Origin: Bacillota bacterium
GTDB taxonomy: Bacteria > Bacillota > Clostridia > Tissierellales > Peptoniphilaceae
Length of the DNA: 64,000 nt
Assembly (NCBI GenBank): GCA_023442775.1
Contig: JAEZXH010000019.1
Coordinates: 1 to 64,000, forward strand
Direction of reading: 5' to 3'
Positions 23,178-31,442 of the stretch are shown piece after piece. The position numbers were made by a program, and so were the translations under genes. The stretch's first letter is position 1; each line of letters begins with the position of its first letter. The notes under the pieces are model-generated. The model was given only the letters and a program-made list of their open reading frames with translations, searched no databases and was not told the DNA's origin.

Positions 23178-24416
23178 CTAGCGATTTTCTTCTTCCTTGA
23201 GAACGAGTTGGACCTCTCCCTCTCCAAGGACTGCTTCCTTGGTGACAATGACCTTCGCCACGTCCTTGCGCGAGGGAATCTCGAACATGACATCCATCAT
23301 CGTTTGTTCGATGATTCCACGCAACCCGCGGGCACCAGCCTTTCTGGCAATGGCCTTGTCCGCAATGGCTTCGAGGGCGTCCTCTTCAAAGACGAGCTCC
23401 ACATCATCCATCCCGAGGAGGGCCACATATTGTTTCACGAGGGCATTCTTCGGCCCGGTGAGAATCTCCACGAGACTCTCTCGATCGAGCTCTTCAAGGC
23501 TTACGTGAACAGGCAGCCGCCCAATGAGTTCGGGAATGAGGCCAAAGCGCAAGAGATCCTCTGTGGAGACTTGGCTCAAGAGCTCCCCAAGGTCCTTTTT
23601 CTCCTTGATCTCTTGTCCAAAGCCAAGCCCCCCCCTGCTCAAGCGGGATTCGATGATCTTATCAATGCCATCAAAGGCACCGCCCAAGATAAAGAGGATA
23701 TTCGTCGTATCCACTTGAATAAACTCTTGGTTCGGGTGCTTTCGTCCCCCTTGTGGCGGGACGTTGGAGACGGTGCCCTCGATGATCTTCAAAAGGGCCT
23801 GTTGGACCCCTTCCCCACTGACATCTCGGGTAATCGACACATTCTCTCCCTTGCGGGCAATCTTGTCGATCTCGTCAATGTAGATAATCCCCTGCTCCGC
23901 GGCCTCAATGTTGTAATCTGCCGCTTGGATGAGCTTAAGGATGATATTCTCCACGTCCTCCCCGACATACCCCGCCTCGGTAAGAGTCGTGGCGTCGGCG
24001 ATGGCAAAGGGAACATCGAGAAGGCGCGCGAGGGTCTGGGCCAAGAGGGTCTTCCCCGAACCCGTGGGGCCCACCATGAGGATGTTGCTCTTCTGCAGTT
24101 CCACGTCGTCTTCGGAGACGTTGCCTCGGCGAATCCGCTTGTAGTGGTTGTACACTGCCACGGCGAGAGCGCGCTTCGCACGGTCTTGCTTGACCACGTA
24201 CTCGTCTAAGGTCGCCTTGATCTCCACGGGACTTGGAAGGGCTTCAAGGCTCGGTGCCTCCGCCGCCTCTTCTGAGTTTCCAATGATTTCGTTACACAGG
24301 GCGACGCACTCGTTACAGATGAAGACCCCCGGGCCTGCGATGATGCGCTCCACCTGACTCTGGTCCTTCCCGCAGAAGGAACAAGCCACGTGGCCTTTCA
24401 TATGGTCGTCTTTCAC
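23178..24416 (-). CDS. clpX: ATP-dependent Clp protease ATP-binding subunit ClpX
   Basis: The 412-residue AAA+ unfoldase feeds substrates to ClpP. It starts with the zinc-binding domain CSFCGKDQ...CNECVALC, then has Walker [19 protein letters not shown], Walker [12 protein letters not shown], the pore loop [10 protein letters not shown], and the IGL-type region LSRGGLGFG for ClpP docking. The GTG at 24416 overlaps the clpP stop codon (GTGA). An ATG five codons on, at 24401, is an alternative start. Part of the tig operon. Confidence 0.96.
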   Translation of the reverse strand: MKDDHMKGHVACSFCGKDQSQVERIIAGPGVFICNECVALCNEIIGNSEEAAEAPSLEALPSPVEIKATLDEYVVKQDRAKRALAVAVYNHYKRIRRGNVSEDDVELQKSNILMVGPTGSGKTLLAQTLARLLDVPFAIADATTLTEAGYVGEDVENIILKLIQAADYNIEAAEQGIIYIDEIDKIARKGENVSITRDVSGEGVQQALLKIIEGTVSNVPPQGGRKHPNQEFIQVDTTNILFILGGAFDGIDKIIESRLSRGGLGFGQEIKEKKDLGELLSQVSTEDLLRFGLIPELIGRLPVHVSLEELDRESLVEILTGPKNALVKQYVALLGMDDVELVFEEDALEAIADKAIARKAGARGLRGIIEQTMMDVMFEIPSRKDVAKVIVTKEAVLGEGEVQLVLKEEENR

Positions 24417-24994
24417 CGCGCGCTCACCACCCGGTCGATGAGCCCATAGCTCACCGCTTCTTCCGCACTCATGTAGAAGTCGCGGTCCGTGTCCTTGTCA
24501 ATCTTTTTCAGGGACTGTCCGGTGCGCTCCGCCAGGATGCGATTGAGTTTCGCACGGGTCTGGAGAATCTTCTCGGCGTGAATCTTGATGTCCGAAGCCT
24601 GCCCCTGGGCGCCGCCAAGGGGTTGGTGGATCATGATGTCTGCATTGGGAAGGGCCATTCTCTTTCCCTTGGCGCCGGCTGCGAGAAGAACGGCCCCCAT
24701 GGAGGCGGCAAATCCAACGCAAATCGTCGCCACGTCGGGCTTGATGTATTGCATCGTATCGTAAATGGCAAGACCGGCGGTCACCGATCCCCCAGGACTG
24801 TTGATGTAAATCTGAATGTCCTTTTCCGGGTCCTCAGCTTCCAAATAGAGCAGCTGGGCCACGATGAGGTCCGCCATCTGGTCGTGGACCTCACCACTTA
24901 AGAAAATAATTCGTTCTTTGAGTAGTCTCGAATAGATGTCGTACGAGCGCTCACCACGATTGGTTTGCTCGACGACCATGGGTACTAACGGCAT
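24413..24994 (-). CDS. clpP: ATP-dependent Clp protease proteolytic subunit
   Basis: The 193-residue serine peptidase has the triad Ser98 (GFAASMGA), His123 ([11 protein letters not shown]) and Asp172 (DTDRDFYMS). It forms the tetradecameric chamber that works with ClpX. Length and the N-terminal [20 protein letters not shown] are typical. It lies 9 bases after tig and overlaps clpX. Confidence 0.97.
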   Translation of the reverse strand: MPLVPMVVEQTNRGERSYDIYSRLLKERIIFLSGEVHDQMADLIVAQLLYLEAEDPEKDIQIYINSPGGSVTAGLAIYDTMQYIKPDVATICVGFAASMGAVLLAAGAKGKRMALPNADIMIHQPLGGAQGQASDIKIHAEKILQTRAKLNRILAERTGQSLKKIDKDTDRDFYMSAEEAVSYGLIDRVVSAR

Positions 24995-25003
24995 TGCTCC
25001 TCC

Positions 25004-26332
25004 TTATTCTTCGGAAGAACTCCCTTCTTCCTCTTCCTTCTCCTCGACTTCCTTGGCGTGTTCGAGGAGCAAATCCAAGGCACGACGTGCTTCTAAGTCG
25101 TGACGCATGGCTTCCATGTTGCCTTGGAGCATAATGTCCACCATTTCCTTGGCCTTGTCTTCGTCGGCGAAATTCTTCTTCGCCACTTCAAGGGCCTCTT
25201 CGCGAATCTCATCGTCGGTGACCTTGAGGTTTTCCTTGGCGATGACGGCTTCGAGTCCGAGGCGACCCTTCACTTCTTCTTCCGCTTCTTCACGCATGTC
25301 CGCCTTGAAGGTATCCATGTCGGAACCGAGCATGGTGAGGTAGTCGGAGAGCTCAATCCCTTGGCTGCGCATGTTGTATTCGTAGTTGCGCACACGATCT
25401 TCCACCACGTGGTCCACCATCACTGCGGGGACTTCCACGTCGACGATGTCGGCAAGAGCTTCCATGACGCTGGCTTCGCGGGCGCGGCGCACGTTCATCT
25501 TCACCTCTTCGGCGAGGCGCTTGCGAATCTCTTCGCGGTACTCGTCAAGGGTGTCGCATTCGCTGACGTCCATGGCGAATTCGTCGTCGAGTTCGGGAAG
25601 TTCTTCCACTTCGATGCGCTTCAAGGTCACTTCAAAGGTTGCACCCTTGCCAGCGAGTTCGGGGTGGTATTGCTCGGGGAAAGTCACTTCCACGTCGAAA
25701 GTATCCCCTTCCTTCTTCCCTTCAATCTGCTCTTCAAAGCCGGGAATGAAGGTGCCACTTCCGAGCTCGAGTTCTTGATCTTCAGCACTTCCGCCCTCAA
25801 AGGCTTCTCCGTCGATGCGGCCGATGAAGTCGATGGTCACCATGTCGCCGACCTTGGCGGCACGATCTTCCACGTGGACGCGACGGGCATTTTGATGACG
25901 CTCTTGATCCAGGGCGTTGTCAATGGCCTCTTCCGTCACTTCTTCGGAGAGGGCGGGGATTTCAAGACCCTTGTATTCGCCGAGGCTCACTTCGGGCTTA
26001 ACTTGGACGTTCACGTGAACGAGGACGTCTTCTCCGGGCACCACGTGATCGATGTTGATTTCAGGGCGATCGATGACGTCCAAGGAGAGCTCTTCCACCG
26101 CCTTGTCATAGGCTTCGGGGAGGAGTTCGTTGACTGCATCTTCAAAGAAGACGCCCTTCCCATACATGTTTTCGATGATCTTGCGAGGCGCCTTGCCCTT
26201 GCGAAAACCAGGAATGTTAAAGTATTGCTTATTCTTCTTATAGACACGATCCTCTGCGGCCTTCACCTCTTCAGCGGGAAGGGTGAGGTCAAAGAAAACC
26301 ACGTTCTTTTCTTGTTTCAAAATCTCAGTCAT
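25004..26332 (-). CDS. tig: Trigger factor (ribosome-associated chaperone/PPIase)
   Basis: The 442-residue chaperone binds nascent chains at the ribosome exit. It has the N-terminal ribosome-binding domain with the signature region FNIPGFRKGKAPRKIIE, a central FKBP-like PPIase domain (about residues 165-245, VGDMVTIDFIGRIDGEAFEGG), and a helical C-terminal domain ending in an acidic Glu/Ser tail. GGAGG precedes the ATG. First gene of the tig-clpP-clpX-lon-engB operon, behind a near-consensus promoter. Confidence 0.96.
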   Translation of the reverse strand: MTEILKQEKNVVFFDLTLPAEEVKAAEDRVYKKNKQYFNIPGFRKGKAPRKIIENMYGKGVFFEDAVNELLPEAYDKAVEELSLDVIDRPEINIDHVVPGEDVLVHVNVQVKPEVSLGEYKGLEIPALSEEVTEEAIDNALDQERHQNARRVHVEDRAAKVGDMVTIDFIGRIDGEAFEGGSAEDQELELGSGTFIPGFEEQIEGKKEGDTFDVEVTFPEQYHPELAGKGATFEVTLKRIEVEELPELDDEFAMDVSECDTLDEYREEIRKRLAEEVKMNVRRAREASVMEALADIVDVEVPAVMVDHVVEDRVRNYEYNMRSQGIELSDYLTMLGSDMDTFKADMREEAEEEVKGRLGLEAVIAKENLKVTDDEIREEALEVAKKNFADEDKAKEMVDIMLQGNMEAMRHDLEARRALDLLLEHAKEVEEKEEEEGSSSEE

Positions 26333-26396
26333 CGGTGTTCCTCCATACCAAAAAATTCACGGGCCTCGCCTTGGCGCCCATGTGACTTATCTTTTC

Positions 26397-26425
26397 ATTT
26401 TACCTGAATTGTGCCATGTTGTCCA
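26397..26425 (-). promoter_or_regulatory. Promoter of the tig-clpP-clpX-lon-engB operon
   Basis: TGGACA (26420-26425), a 17-base spacer and TAAAAT (26397-26402) match the vegetative consensus at 5 of 6 positions each. The leader to the tig ATG is about 60 nt. No CIRCE or CtsR-like repeat was seen. Confidence 0.75.
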
Positions 26426-26444
26426 CTTAGGCCAGGTTTGACGT

Positions 26445-26475
26445 AGAAAGAGGAGAGGTTTCCCTCCCCTCTTGC
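26445..26475 (-). terminator. Probable terminator after the 2-hydroxyacid dehydrogenase gene
   Basis: On the minus strand AGAGGGGAGG-GAAA-CCTCTCCTCT forms a 10-bp stem, followed only by TTCT, so termination may be incomplete. Confidence 0.6.
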
Positions 26476-26476
26476 G

Positions 26477-27403
26477 TTAGAGTCTCTCAATGTGCTCCTT
26501 GATGACCTTCGCCGAGTCGTGATAGCGCTTCAGCTCCTCGTCGGTGAGGTCGAGTTCCAAGACCTCTTCAATGCCGTGAGCGCCGATGACGCAGGGCGTG
26601 GAGATGTAGAGGTCCTCAAGACCATATTCTCCATCGAGGTGCGCCGACACGCAGAGAATCTCGCGAGTGTCGTGGACAATGGCGCGGATAATGGCGTTGA
26701 CCGTATTGGCGATGCCGTATTGGGTGGACTGTTTTCCCTTAAAGACTTCCCAGCCTCGTCCACGGACGTCGGCTTCAAAGGCGTCCTTATCAAAATCTGG
26801 AAGGGCTTCGGGATACTTTTCCATGAACCGATCGAAGGGATAGGGGCCGACCTTGACCTGGGACCAGGGGGTGAATTGGCTCTCCCCGTGCTCTCCGAGC
26901 ATGAGTCCCGTCACCGCACTGGGGGCGAGATTTAACCGCTCAGCGAGCATGGCGCAGAACCGCGCGGAGTCAAGGGCCGTCCCAGAACCGATGACCTTGT
27001 TGGCGGGAAAGCCGCTGGAGCGCAGGACTTGGTAGGTGATGATGTCACAGGGATTGGTGACGACGATGAAGTATCCGTCAAAGCCCTTTTCCACCACGCT
27101 CTTCGTGTAGGAGGCGACGGCGTCCTTATTCAGTTCGAATTCGTAGAGGCGATCTCCCTCTTCGGGGATGAGTCCCGAACAGACGACAATGATGTCGCAG
27201 TCCACCAGGTCCTCATGGTCTCCGAAGGTGGCCTGGACGCGGTGGGGGTAGAACAAGGACCCATCGACGATGTCCAAGGACTCACTGCGCATCCGCTCCC
27301 GATTGATGTCGTGAAAGACGATCTGATCTGCAAGTCCCCGAATCGCTGCGGTATAGGCGACGATTTCTCCAACGTGTCCTGCTCCAATTAAACCTAATTT
27401 CAT
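26477..27403 (-). CDS. L-lactate / L-2-hydroxyacid dehydrogenase
   Basis: The 308-residue NAD-dependent enzyme reduces 2-oxo acids to L-2-hydroxy acids. Visible are the Rossmann motif GLIGAGHVGEIVAY with FHDIN (NAD-specific Asp), IGSGTALDSARF (catalytic Asp and substrate-binding Arg) and the catalytic His in GEHGESQF. The substrate loop reads PEEGDRLYEF, which resembles L-2-hydroxyisocaproate dehydrogenases more than standard LDH, so substrate range is uncertain. The ATG at 27403 behind GAGAGGAG overlaps the ydbC-like stop (ATGA); longer upstream reading is rejected. Confidence 0.85.
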   Translation of the reverse strand: MKLGLIGAGHVGEIVAYTAAIRGLADQIVFHDINRERMRSESLDIVDGSLFYPHRVQATFGDHEDLVDCDIIVVCSGLIPEEGDRLYEFELNKDAVASYTKSVVEKGFDGYFIVVTNPCDIITYQVLRSSGFPANKVIGSGTALDSARFCAMLAERLNLAPSAVTGLMLGEHGESQFTPWSQVKVGPYPFDRFMEKYPEALPDFDKDAFEADVRGRGWEVFKGKQSTQYGIANTVNAIIRAIVHDTREILCVSAHLDGEYGLEDLYISTPCVIGAHGIEEVLELDLTDEELKRYHDSAKVIKEHIERL

Positions 27404-27633
27404 ACTGTCTCCTCTCCGATGTCTTCTTGGTTTAAGAGTTTGCGTAAGGCGAGGATTTGTTCTCGCGTAAGGCCAATCCCCTTGCTCATCTTCTCGTGGT
27501 CCGGGTCCCAAGAACGAAGGTCGTACTTGGGGGCTCTCCCATTCCACGAGATGAGGTTGAGTTCCGTGGTCCATCCCTTGGGATTGGTGGAAATCACCCC
27601 AAGGTGCTTCTTGATCTCGTAGGAAAAATCCAT
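27400..27633 (-). CDS. YdbC/PC4-family single-stranded nucleic acid binding protein
   Basis: The 77-residue protein reads like the YdbC family (bacterial relatives of transcription coactivator PC4): FSYEIKKHLGVISTNPKGW, then ELNLISWNGRAPKYDLRSWD, and a C-terminal helix ending in LRKLLNQ. These small homodimers bind single-stranded DNA. It is translationally linked on both sides: the TAATG with the PhaE-like gene upstream and ATGA with the dehydrogenase downstream. Its cellular role is not established. Confidence 0.8.
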   Translation of the reverse strand: MDFSYEIKKHLGVISTNPKGWTTELNLISWNGRAPKYDLRSWDPDHEKMSKGIGLTREQILALRKLLNQEDIGEETV

Positions 27634-28775
27634 TACCGTCTCTTTTCCCCGAGTTCTTTCATCTGCTTGTCGAGCTCGTCAATCTTCTTCCCAAGCTCAG
27701 TCACACTGCGCTGCAATTCTTCGACGTCAGCGCGGTTTGGTCCTTGCATAAAGGAGAACATCTCCCGCAAAATCGCCTCTTGGTCATGGCGGAATTCCTC
27801 CATGGCATTGGCGGTCTCTTGGCTTAAGTGTTGAAGTTCTTCAGCTCCAAAGGCGCGCTTCACATACTCGTCCCGCTTCTGGGTCCAGAAATGGTAGAAT
27901 TCTTCGAAACTCTTTGGCTTCACACCCTCTTGCAACGCCTTGGTGAATTCCTCAAAGGCCTCCTTCGCACTGGACTCGATGACGTCGCCCAAACGGCTGT
28001 AGTAGGCCCTGAGGGCGTCACTGTAGCGCTCCCAACGCTCGATGAGGCGCGTCTGTGCCGCCATGAGGCGGTCGTCTCCCACGAAGAGGGGCGATTTCGT
28101 GTAAGCTTGGACACTCTCCTTCAAGTTTTCCGCGTATTGGTGGAAGAAGTCGAGGGTTTGTCCCGGTCCCTTCATCATGGAGAAGGTGCGACTTCCCAAG
28201 TCTCCCATATCCTCCACAAAGGGGCGGGAGAGATCCATCATCGCTTGTTGCCAGGTTTCAGCGGTCTCCACATACTTCTCCGCCACCTGTTGGAGTTCTC
28301 GAGGAAGGGCGGGAACGAAGGATCCCTTGAGGTAGTCCGCATAGTGGCGAGACCAGGTTTGGTAGAGGTGTTGAAGGTTCTCGGGACTCATCTCCTTCAT
28401 CCCGGAGAACTGACGCCACAGATCATAGGCGCTCATCATGTTCTCAAACCCGTGACTGGTGCGGTTCCACAGCTCTTCAGGCTTCACGAAAGCCTGCATG
28501 AGAAAGCGCTGGAACCCCAAGAGATTTTGCCAAGAGGCATCGGGCATGGTGCCATAGGGGGCCATCATCCCGGGAAAAATCGCCATGGGACTGGGCATCT
28601 GACGGGCGTAGAATTCCCGCAGGGTGCGCAGTTGTTCCTCTTGGAGTTTCATCATCGACTCAAAGATCGAAGGTTTTTCCTCCTTCACCTCTTCTTGGTG
28701 ATGCAGGGGCTTCATCCACACATCCATCATACTCTTTTGGGCCTCTGCCCATTGTTCGTACAGATTTTTCGCCAT
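27633..28775 (-). CDS. PhaE-like protein (class III polyhydroxyalkanoate synthase accessory subunit family)
   Basis: The 380-residue, Met- and Trp-rich helical protein resembles PhaE. It begins with repeated W-containing segments (YEQWAEAQKSMMDVWMKPL), has a central helical region with FEEFYHFWTQKRDEYVKRAF, and ends in a coiled coil (about residues 345-380, NRADVEELQRSVTELGKKID) like the PhaE tail. In class III synthases PhaE pairs with PhaC to make PHA. No PhaC, PhaB or phasin gene is in this window, so the function is open. AAGGAGG precedes the ATG. Confidence 0.6.
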   Translation of the reverse strand: MAKNLYEQWAEAQKSMMDVWMKPLHHQEEVKEEKPSIFESMMKLQEEQLRTLREFYARQMPSPMAIFPGMMAPYGTMPDASWQNLLGFQRFLMQAFVKPEELWNRTSHGFENMMSAYDLWRQFSGMKEMSPENLQHLYQTWSRHYADYLKGSFVPALPRELQQVAEKYVETAETWQQAMMDLSRPFVEDMGDLGSRTFSMMKGPGQTLDFFHQYAENLKESVQAYTKSPLFVGDDRLMAAQTRLIERWERYSDALRAYYSRLGDVIESSAKEAFEEFTKALQEGVKPKSFEEFYHFWTQKRDEYVKRAFGAEELQHLSQETANAMEEFRHDQEAILREMFSFMQGPNRADVEELQRSVTELGKKIDELDKQMKELGEKRR

Positions 28776-28807
28776 GGGTACCCTCCTTCATTGTGTTTCT
28801 TTTCTTC

Positions 28808-28836
28808 ATGATACCCCAAATCCTAGAAATCAACAA
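28808..28836 (-). promoter_or_regulatory. Promoter of the PhaE-like/ydbC/dehydrogenase operon
   Basis: TTGTTG (28831-28836), a 17-base spacer and TATCAT (28808-28813) lie about 33 bases before the PhaE-like ATG and after the copA terminator. Confidence 0.6.
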
Positions 28837-28861
28837 TATTTCCCCGCCTTTTTCCCGAAAT

Positions 28862-28886
28862 CAAAAAAAGCCCCGGAGGGCTTTTC
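28862..28886 (-). terminator. Intrinsic terminator after copA
   Basis: On the minus strand AAAAGCCC-TCCG-GGGCTTTT is followed by a T run, directly after the copA stop codon. Confidence 0.88.
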
Positions 28887-29084
28887 TTAGAGGACCGTGT
28901 AACCAGCGTCGGCAATGGCCTTCGAGATTGCCTCTTCCGAGAGGGCTTCTGGGGCCTCGATGGCGACTTCCTTGGTGTCGAGGGTGACCTCGGCCTTTGC
29001 ACCAAGGGCGGCGATGGCGTCTTCCACCCGCTTCTTGCAGTGGCCGCAGCTCATTCCGTCGACGTGAAGGGTGATGTGTTTCAT
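28887..29084 (-). other. Possible internal translation start giving a separate CopZ-like chaperone
   Basis: Inside the copA frame, AAAGGAG stands 8 bases before an ATG at 29084. Translation from there would give a 65-residue protein, MKHITLHVDGMSCGHCKKRV onward, with the size and GMxCxxC motif of CopZ, a cytoplasmic copper chaperone. The site sits exactly at the boundary between the ATPase and its extra HMA domain, which suggests a former separate copZ gene joined in frame. Whether it is used is unknown. Confidence 0.5.
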
Positions 29085-31376
29085 AGGTGGTTCTCCTTTC
29101 TCAGATTCTTTCTCTTCGTAGGCCACCTCGCGCAAGACTTCATCCTTTGGACGGAAGAAATTGAGGCGCAAGGCATTAGTGACCACGAACACCGAACTAA
29201 AACTCATGGCGAGGGCTGCAATCATGGGATTTAATGTCAGCCCAAAGTGGGGGTAAAAGACCCCGGCGGCAATGGGAATGCCGATGACATTGTAGAAGAA
29301 GGCCCAGAAGAGGTTCTCCTTGATGTTCTTGATGACGGCGCCGCTGAGGTCGTAGGCATGAAGAAAATCGAGAAGCGACGACCGCACGAGGACGATCTCC
29401 GCACTCTCTAAGGCGATGTCCGTCCCCGCTCCAATGGCGACTCCCACGTCGGCGCGGGCAAGGGCTGGGGCGTCGTTAATCCCGTCTCCCACCATGGCGA
29501 CCCGGGACCCCTTTTCCATTTCCTCACGGACGATGCGCTCCTTGTCCTCGGGTAAGAGATTTGCCCTCACCTCATCGAGGGGGAGGTCCTTCGCAATGGC
29601 CCGCGCAGTCTTCTCGTGGTCTCCCGTCAAGAGCTCCGTGTGAAGGCCACGTTTCTTCAGGGCCTCAAGTGCATAGCCGCTCTCGCGCTTCAACGTATCC
29701 GCGAGGCCCAAGACCCCGCGGGCCTTGGGACCTTTGGCGTAGATCATCACACTCTTTCCCTCGTCGCTAAGGCGAGAAATCTCCTCTTTCAAATCCCCGA
29801 GGAGAATCCCCCTTTCCTCCATCAGACGAAGATTTCCGAGAAGGGCCTCTTCCCCATCGATGAGGGCGCGTACGCCGCGTCCCGTAAGGACTTCCACGTG
29901 GGGGTCTTCGGTTAAGGGCATTTCGACGGCGATGTCTCTTACCACCGCCTTCGCCAGGGGATGGTCCACCTTGCTCTCCATGGCCACCACGGCGGACGCA
30001 TCTTCGGGTGAGAGGATAGAGTCGGTGACCTCGAGACTCCCCTTGGTGATGGTCCCCGTCTTGTCGAAGAGGACCGTATCCACCTTGTGAAGCTTCTCCA
30101 TGGCCTCGGCATCCTTGTAGAGGACACCAAGGCTGGCTCCACGTCCCGTCCCCACCATAATCGCCACCGGTGTCGCAAGGCCTAGGGCGCAGGGACAGGA
30201 GATGACGAGGACCGCAATGGCCCGGGAGAGGCTAAAGGAAAAATCCTTCCCGACAAAGAGCCACACCAAAAAAGTCAGTAGAGCAATCCCGAGAACTGTG
30301 GGGACGAAGATGGCACTGACCTGGTCGGCAAGTTTTGCAATCGGGGCCTTGGAACTTCCCGCTTCTCGCACGAGGCGGATGATGTTGGCCAAGGAGGTGT
30401 CCTCCCCAACCTTCTCCGCCACAGCCTCCAAGGAGCCGCTGAGATTCGTCGTCCCCGCCATGAGGACGTCGTCGATGCCCTTTTCTACGGGGAGGCTCTC
30501 CCCGGTGAGGGCCGATTCATCGACAGTGCTCTCCCCCTTCGCCACCCGGCCGTCCACGGGGATTTGTCCTCCGGGGACGACGAGGAATCGATCCCCCTTC
30601 ACCATGTCCTTGACGTCAATCTCTTGCCAAACATTGTCCCGATAGACCTTCACCCGCTTCGGGGCCAGGTCCATGAGTTTTGCAATGGCGTCCCCGGTGC
30701 GCCCCTTTGCCCTCGCCTCCAAGGTCTTTCCCAGAGTGATGAGGGTGAGGATCATCGTCGCCGATTCGAAGTAGAGATCGTGGAGATGATGGTGGACGCT
30801 GTGAAGGTCCTGGAGGGAGAAGGCGGTAGCGAGGCGGAAAATGACCACCACCCCGTAGATAAACGCAGCAGAAGAGCCCAAGGCGATGAGGCTATCCATG
30901 TTTGGCACCCGATGCCAGAGACTCGTAAATCCCCGGATAAAATACTCTCGATTCACGTAGAGGACGGGGAGGGTGAGAAAGAGTTGGCATAGAGCAAGAT
31001 GCATCCCCCGCTCCACCCCCTTGAGGTAGCCAAGCTCGGGGAGTCCCATCATTGGCCCCATGGCGATGACCATCAAGGGAATCATGAAGAGGAGAGAAAT
31101 GAGAAATCTTCGGCGGAGTCGAAGATAGTCTTCGTAAAATCCATTCTCCTGCTCCTGAGATTCTTGAGCGGCTCCTCCTTGAGGACGTGCCGCATATCCC
31201 GCCTTTTTCACTGCGGCGACAATGGCGTCGTCGGAGGCCTCCCCCTCGATTGCCATCTCCTTGGCAAGGAGATTCACGGTGACCTCGTCCACGCCATCGA
31301 GGCCTCGCACCGCCTTTTCTACGTGGCCCACACAGGCGGCGCAGGTCATTCCATCCACATCAAAGCGTCTCTTCAT
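28887..31376 (-). CDS. copA: Copper-exporting P1B-type ATPase with N- and C-terminal metal-binding domains
   Basis: The 829-residue enzyme pumps Cu+ out of the cytoplasm. An N-terminal HMA domain (GMTCAACVGHVEKAV) is followed by eight membrane helices with SCPCALGLATPVAI, phosphorylation site DKTGTITKGS, the nucleotide-binding HP motif (DHPLAKAVV), TGDHEKTARAI and VGDGINDAPALARADVG. The late helices have the IB-1 pattern YNVIGIP / MSFSS. A second HMA domain (GMSCGHCKKRVEDAI) is fused after the last helix, which is unusual. The ATG at 31376 has GGAGTGATGCC upstream; the longer frame upstream covers the promoter. Confidence 0.93.
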   Translation of the reverse strand: MKRRFDVDGMTCAACVGHVEKAVRGLDGVDEVTVNLLAKEMAIEGEASDDAIVAAVKKAGYAARPQGGAAQESQEQENGFYEDYLRLRRRFLISLLFMIPLMVIAMGPMMGLPELGYLKGVERGMHLALCQLFLTLPVLYVNREYFIRGFTSLWHRVPNMDSLIALGSSAAFIYGVVVIFRLATAFSLQDLHSVHHHLHDLYFESATMILTLITLGKTLEARAKGRTGDAIAKLMDLAPKRVKVYRDNVWQEIDVKDMVKGDRFLVVPGGQIPVDGRVAKGESTVDESALTGESLPVEKGIDDVLMAGTTNLSGSLEAVAEKVGEDTSLANIIRLVREAGSSKAPIAKLADQVSAIFVPTVLGIALLTFLVWLFVGKDFSFSLSRAIAVLVISCPCALGLATPVAIMVGTGRGASLGVLYKDAEAMEKLHKVDTVLFDKTGTITKGSLEVTDSILSPEDASAVVAMESKVDHPLAKAVVRDIAVEMPLTEDPHVEVLTGRGVRALIDGEEALLGNLRLMEERGILLGDLKEEISRLSDEGKSVMIYAKGPKARGVLGLADTLKRESGYALEALKKRGLHTELLTGDHEKTARAIAKDLPLDEVRANLLPEDKERIVREEMEKGSRVAMVGDGINDAPALARADVGVAIGAGTDIALESAEIVLVRSSLLDFLHAYDLSGAVIKNIKENLFWAFFYNVIGIPIAAGVFYPHFGLTLNPMIAALAMSFSSVFVVTNALRLNFFRPKDEVLREVAYEEKESEKGEPPMKHITLHVDGMSCGHCKKRVEDAIAALGAKAEVTLDTKEVAIEAPEALSEEAISKAIADAGYTVL

Positions 31377-31411
31377 GGCATCACTCCTCTCTTCTCCATG
31401 TGTTCTACTAG

Positions 31412-31442
31412 GAATTATAATTCTATATAGAAGCTTTCGCAA
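31412..31442 (-). promoter_or_regulatory. copA promoter with two adjoining palindromes
   Basis: TTGCGA (31437-31442), a 17-base spacer and TATAAT (31414-31419) form a strong promoter overlapping the end of addA. The spacer holds the perfect palindrome TTCTATATAGAA (31421-31432), and the -10 lies inside another, GAATTATAATTC (31412-31423). These are likely operator candidates for a metal-responsive repressor, which is not in the window. Confidence 0.65.
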
